Shown: piece by piece, positions 34,051 through 35,830 of the stretch
How positions within the stretch are numbered: the stretch's first letter is position 1
How the letters are laid out: the number at the start of each line of letters is the position of its first letter
Assembly (NCBI GenBank): GCA_964435115.1
Contig: CAYSYM010000039.1
Span: 1-35,830 of the forward strand
Source of the DNA: CAYSYM01 sp964435115
GTDB taxonomy: Bacteria; Chloroflexota; UBA6077; CF-72
DNA: 35,830 nt
Direction: 5' to 3'
Position numbers and translations under genes: made by a program
Notes under the pieces: generated by a model
Told to the model about the DNA's origin: nothing
The model's database searches: none
What the model saw: only the letters and a program-made list of their open reading frames with translations

Positions 34051-34623
34051 TCACTTCCTTGGGCGGTGAAGGGCGCGCGTATCCGCCGTGACTCGACCCA
34101 CCGCGTCGGTTGCTCCACACGTTCGGAGCAGCTCCTGGACGACCTCGAGGAACCAGCCGTCCAGCGCCGGGCCGGCGTGCGCTGGTGGCTGCTGGGGCAG
34201 CTCGCCCGGCGCGAACAACCCCACCTCCCGCACGTCGTCCCCGGGTGCTGGCTGGCCGCCCGTCACCCGGCCGTCGTAGACGACCATCAGGACGCCGAGT
34301 CCGGCACGGGAGTAGACGCCACGCACGCCGTCGAGGGTGACCTCGAGCCCGGTCTCCTCCCGCACCTCGCGGATGGCGGCGTCCTCCGCCGATTCGTCGA
34401 CCTCGACGTACCCGCCGGGCGGGGCCCAGAAGCCCTGGAGCGGAGGCACCCCCCGACGCACGAGCAGCAGCCGCTCGCGGTCGCGCGCCAGGGCGAGGGC
34501 CACCGGGGCGGGGTTGCGGTAGACCACCAGCCCGCACCGCTCGCACCCCGGACGCTCGCGGCCGGCCTCCCAGCGCCGCATGAGCGGGGCGCCGCAGCGG
34601 GCGCAGAACGTCGCCTCGATCAT
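34051..34623 (-). CDS. NUDIX hydrolase with N-terminal zinc ribbon
   Basis: The 190-residue protein begins with a zinc ribbon (CARCG ... CERCG) and carries a full NUDIX box: GGYVEVDESAEDAAIREVRE, then ETGL. This is the layout of NudC-like NAD(H) pyrophosphatases or ADP-ribose hydrolases, though the NudC-specific SQPWPFPxS motif is not evident, so the substrate is open. ATG 34623 is 13 nt after the stop of the ATP-grasp gene, implying one operon. The upstream open frame (start 34662) adds unlikely residues. Confidence 0.85.
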   Translation of the reverse strand: MIEATFCARCGAPLMRRWEAGRERPGCERCGLVVYRNPAPVALALARDRERLLLVRRGVPPLQGFWAPPGGYVEVDESAEDAAIREVREETGLEVTLDGVRGVYSRAGLGVLMVVYDGRVTGGQPAPGDDVREVGLFAPGELPQQPPAHAGPALDGWFLEVVQELLRTCGATDAVGRVTADTRALHRPRK

Positions 34624-34636
34624 CGCCCGCCTACCC

Positions 34637-35800
34637 TCAGCGCTGTGAGCCTGCCGGCTCAACGAGTGGGCCAGAACGTCCGCGATCGGGTGAAGCCGGG
34701 CCCACGTGCTGAGCCCTCGAGGCGGCCGAGCGCGAGGCGCCGAGGAGGACGTCTGTCACGTACTCCAGGGAGCTCGCGCGCGGGCGAGCGATGGGGACTG
34801 CCTCGCGCCGGGTCCACACGGTCTCGGGGCGGCTCTGCAGCAGCAGCACGCCCTCCGGGAAGGGCAGGTAGCGGTCGATGGCCCACTCGATGTCCCGCGG
34901 GGCGCCGTGGTGCTGCTCGACCAGCTTGCCCAGCCGCGCCAGCTCCACCACTTCCTCATCGCGCAGGCACGGCACGAGGTGCAGGTCGGCGGGCACCGGC
35001 TCGCAGGTCACGCCGCTGGCCCGCGGAGCCGGCAAGTACTGGGTCGTCTTGGGTGAGATGGTGCGGCGGATGAGATCGAGCGTGACCTTGTCGACCCAGT
35101 ACTCGTCGGGCGTCACCTCCCCGCCGACCACGCTCACACCAAGCCCCCAGCTTGCCTCGACGACGATCTTGGAACGGTCGCCGTTCAGCGGATTGAGCGT
35201 GAACAGCACGCCCGCCACGCGGGCATCGACCATCTGCTGCACGCCGACGCTCATGGAAGCGGCGACGTTGGGCACGCCCATGCGCGCGCGGTAGGCGATG
35301 GCTTGCGGCGTGTACAGGCTGGACCAGCACCGCCGCGTGTGCTCGGCCACGCCTCGGCCACCCTGCACCCACAGGTAGGTCTCCTGCTGGCCGGCGAAGC
35401 TTGCCTGGGCCGAGTCCTCGCCGGTTGCGCTGGACCGAACGGCGACCGGCGGGTCGGGCGTCCGGCAGTGTCGGGCCAGGTCTGCATAGGAGGTCAGCAC
35501 CTCTGCCTCCACCTCCGCCGGTAGCGGCGTCTCCTCGATCAGGCGCCGTACCCGCCCACTGGCGGCCTCCAGGCCGGCCGTGTCCTCCGGGTCCACCGCC
35601 GCCAGGGTGTGCTGGATCGTCCAGCGGATGCCGCCCCGCTCGAGGAAGCACTCGTAGGCGTGGGTTGTCAGGGCGAAGCCCGCTGGGACACGGAGCCCCG
35701 CGTGGAGCAGCTCACCCAGGCCGGCATTCTTCCCGCCTACCAGCGGCCACGCGTCCGCCCGCAGGTCGGTGAACCACCGCACGTACGCGCTCTCAGGCAT
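34637..35800 (-). CDS. Stand-alone PEP-synthase/PPDK-type ATP-grasp domain protein
   Basis: The 387-residue protein is the PEP/pyruvate-binding (PPDK_N) ATP-grasp half of PEP synthase: VGGKNAGLGELLHAGLRVPA, then VAVRSSATGEDSAQASFAGQ, QETYLWVQGG, and AGVLFTLNPLNGDRSKIVVE. PEP synthase and PPDK continue with a phosphohistidine swivel domain and a PEP-binding barrel; both are absent and the frame ends cleanly. The swivel half may be encoded separately beyond the right edge, as in phenylphosphate synthase, or the protein may act alone. ATG 35800 is preferred for the GGGAGAG just upstream (ATG 35815 lies before it). Confidence 0.82.
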   Translation of the reverse strand: MPESAYVRWFTDLRADAWPLVGGKNAGLGELLHAGLRVPAGFALTTHAYECFLERGGIRWTIQHTLAAVDPEDTAGLEAASGRVRRLIEETPLPAEVEAEVLTSYADLARHCRTPDPPVAVRSSATGEDSAQASFAGQQETYLWVQGGRGVAEHTRRCWSSLYTPQAIAYRARMGVPNVAASMSVGVQQMVDARVAGVLFTLNPLNGDRSKIVVEASWGLGVSVVGGEVTPDEYWVDKVTLDLIRRTISPKTTQYLPAPRASGVTCEPVPADLHLVPCLRDEEVVELARLGKLVEQHHGAPRDIEWAIDRYLPFPEGVLLLQSRPETVWTRREAVPIARPRASSLEYVTDVLLGASRSAASRAQHVGPASPDRGRSGPLVEPAGSQR

Positions 35801-35830
35801 CGGTCTCTCCCACATCGCGCCCGACGGGCG

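Overview
This is 35.8 kb of very GC-rich bacterial DNA, probably from a member of the Chloroflexota. The best taxonomic clue is the solute-binding lipoprotein at 2582: a Tat-type SRRDF leader, a lipobox cysteine and an Ala/Pro/Thr-rich linker, a style common in that phylum. GTG starts are frequent, and plus-strand promoters resemble TTGAC(G)-N17-TATGCT. No rRNA, tRNA or CRISPR array was seen.

Left part (1-9.2 kb). A minus-strand MFS transporter lies behind a collapsed helicase relic and a small cysteine-rich ORF. Diverging from it is an ABC sugar-type uptake system (lipoprotein plus two permeases, no ATPase). From 6.2 to 9.2 kb is a decayed stretch: an unidentified minus-strand coding signal broken by an amber stop, an ECF sigma factor fused by deletion to a DUF4179-like domain and then frameshifted, an IS630-type transposase lacking its N-terminus, and a secreted-protein gene truncated at the IS junction.

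Middle part (9.7-16.5 kb). Here are an LCP-family cell-wall protein, an RraA-family protein, an FGGY kinase followed by an SDR dehydrogenase, and an S9 peptidase.

Core (16.6-30.1 kb). A single minus-strand gene train reads BldC-like regulator, KorD-KorA-KorB-KorC (2-oxoacid:ferredoxin oxidoreductase), a 1166-residue tandem HdrA fused to MvhD, an HdrD-like CCG protein, EtfA, EtfB, a LarA-like (DUF2088) protein, a four-carbon acid-sugar kinase (OtnK type) and PdxA2. Seven successive junctions, from the regulator to EtfA, overlap by exactly 4 nt. I read this as a soluble flavin/iron-sulfur electron-transfer complex linking 2-oxoacid oxidation to an ETF, encoded with a hydroxy-acid (tetronate-like) catabolic module. 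Two related 18-nt palindromes with centres 40 bp apart lie upstream and are candidate operators.

Right part (30.3-35.8 kb). Two small plus-strand proteins (one LIM-like zinc protein), a hairpin-rich spacer and a PAS-LuxR regulator are followed by minus-strand genes for a two-subunit ThDP decarboxylase (ComD/ComE-like), a UbiX-type flavin prenyltransferase, a zinc-ribbon NUDIX hydrolase and a stand-alone PEP-synthase ATP-grasp domain. The leaders just upstream of the ComE-like and UbiX genes share a 16-nt identical core.
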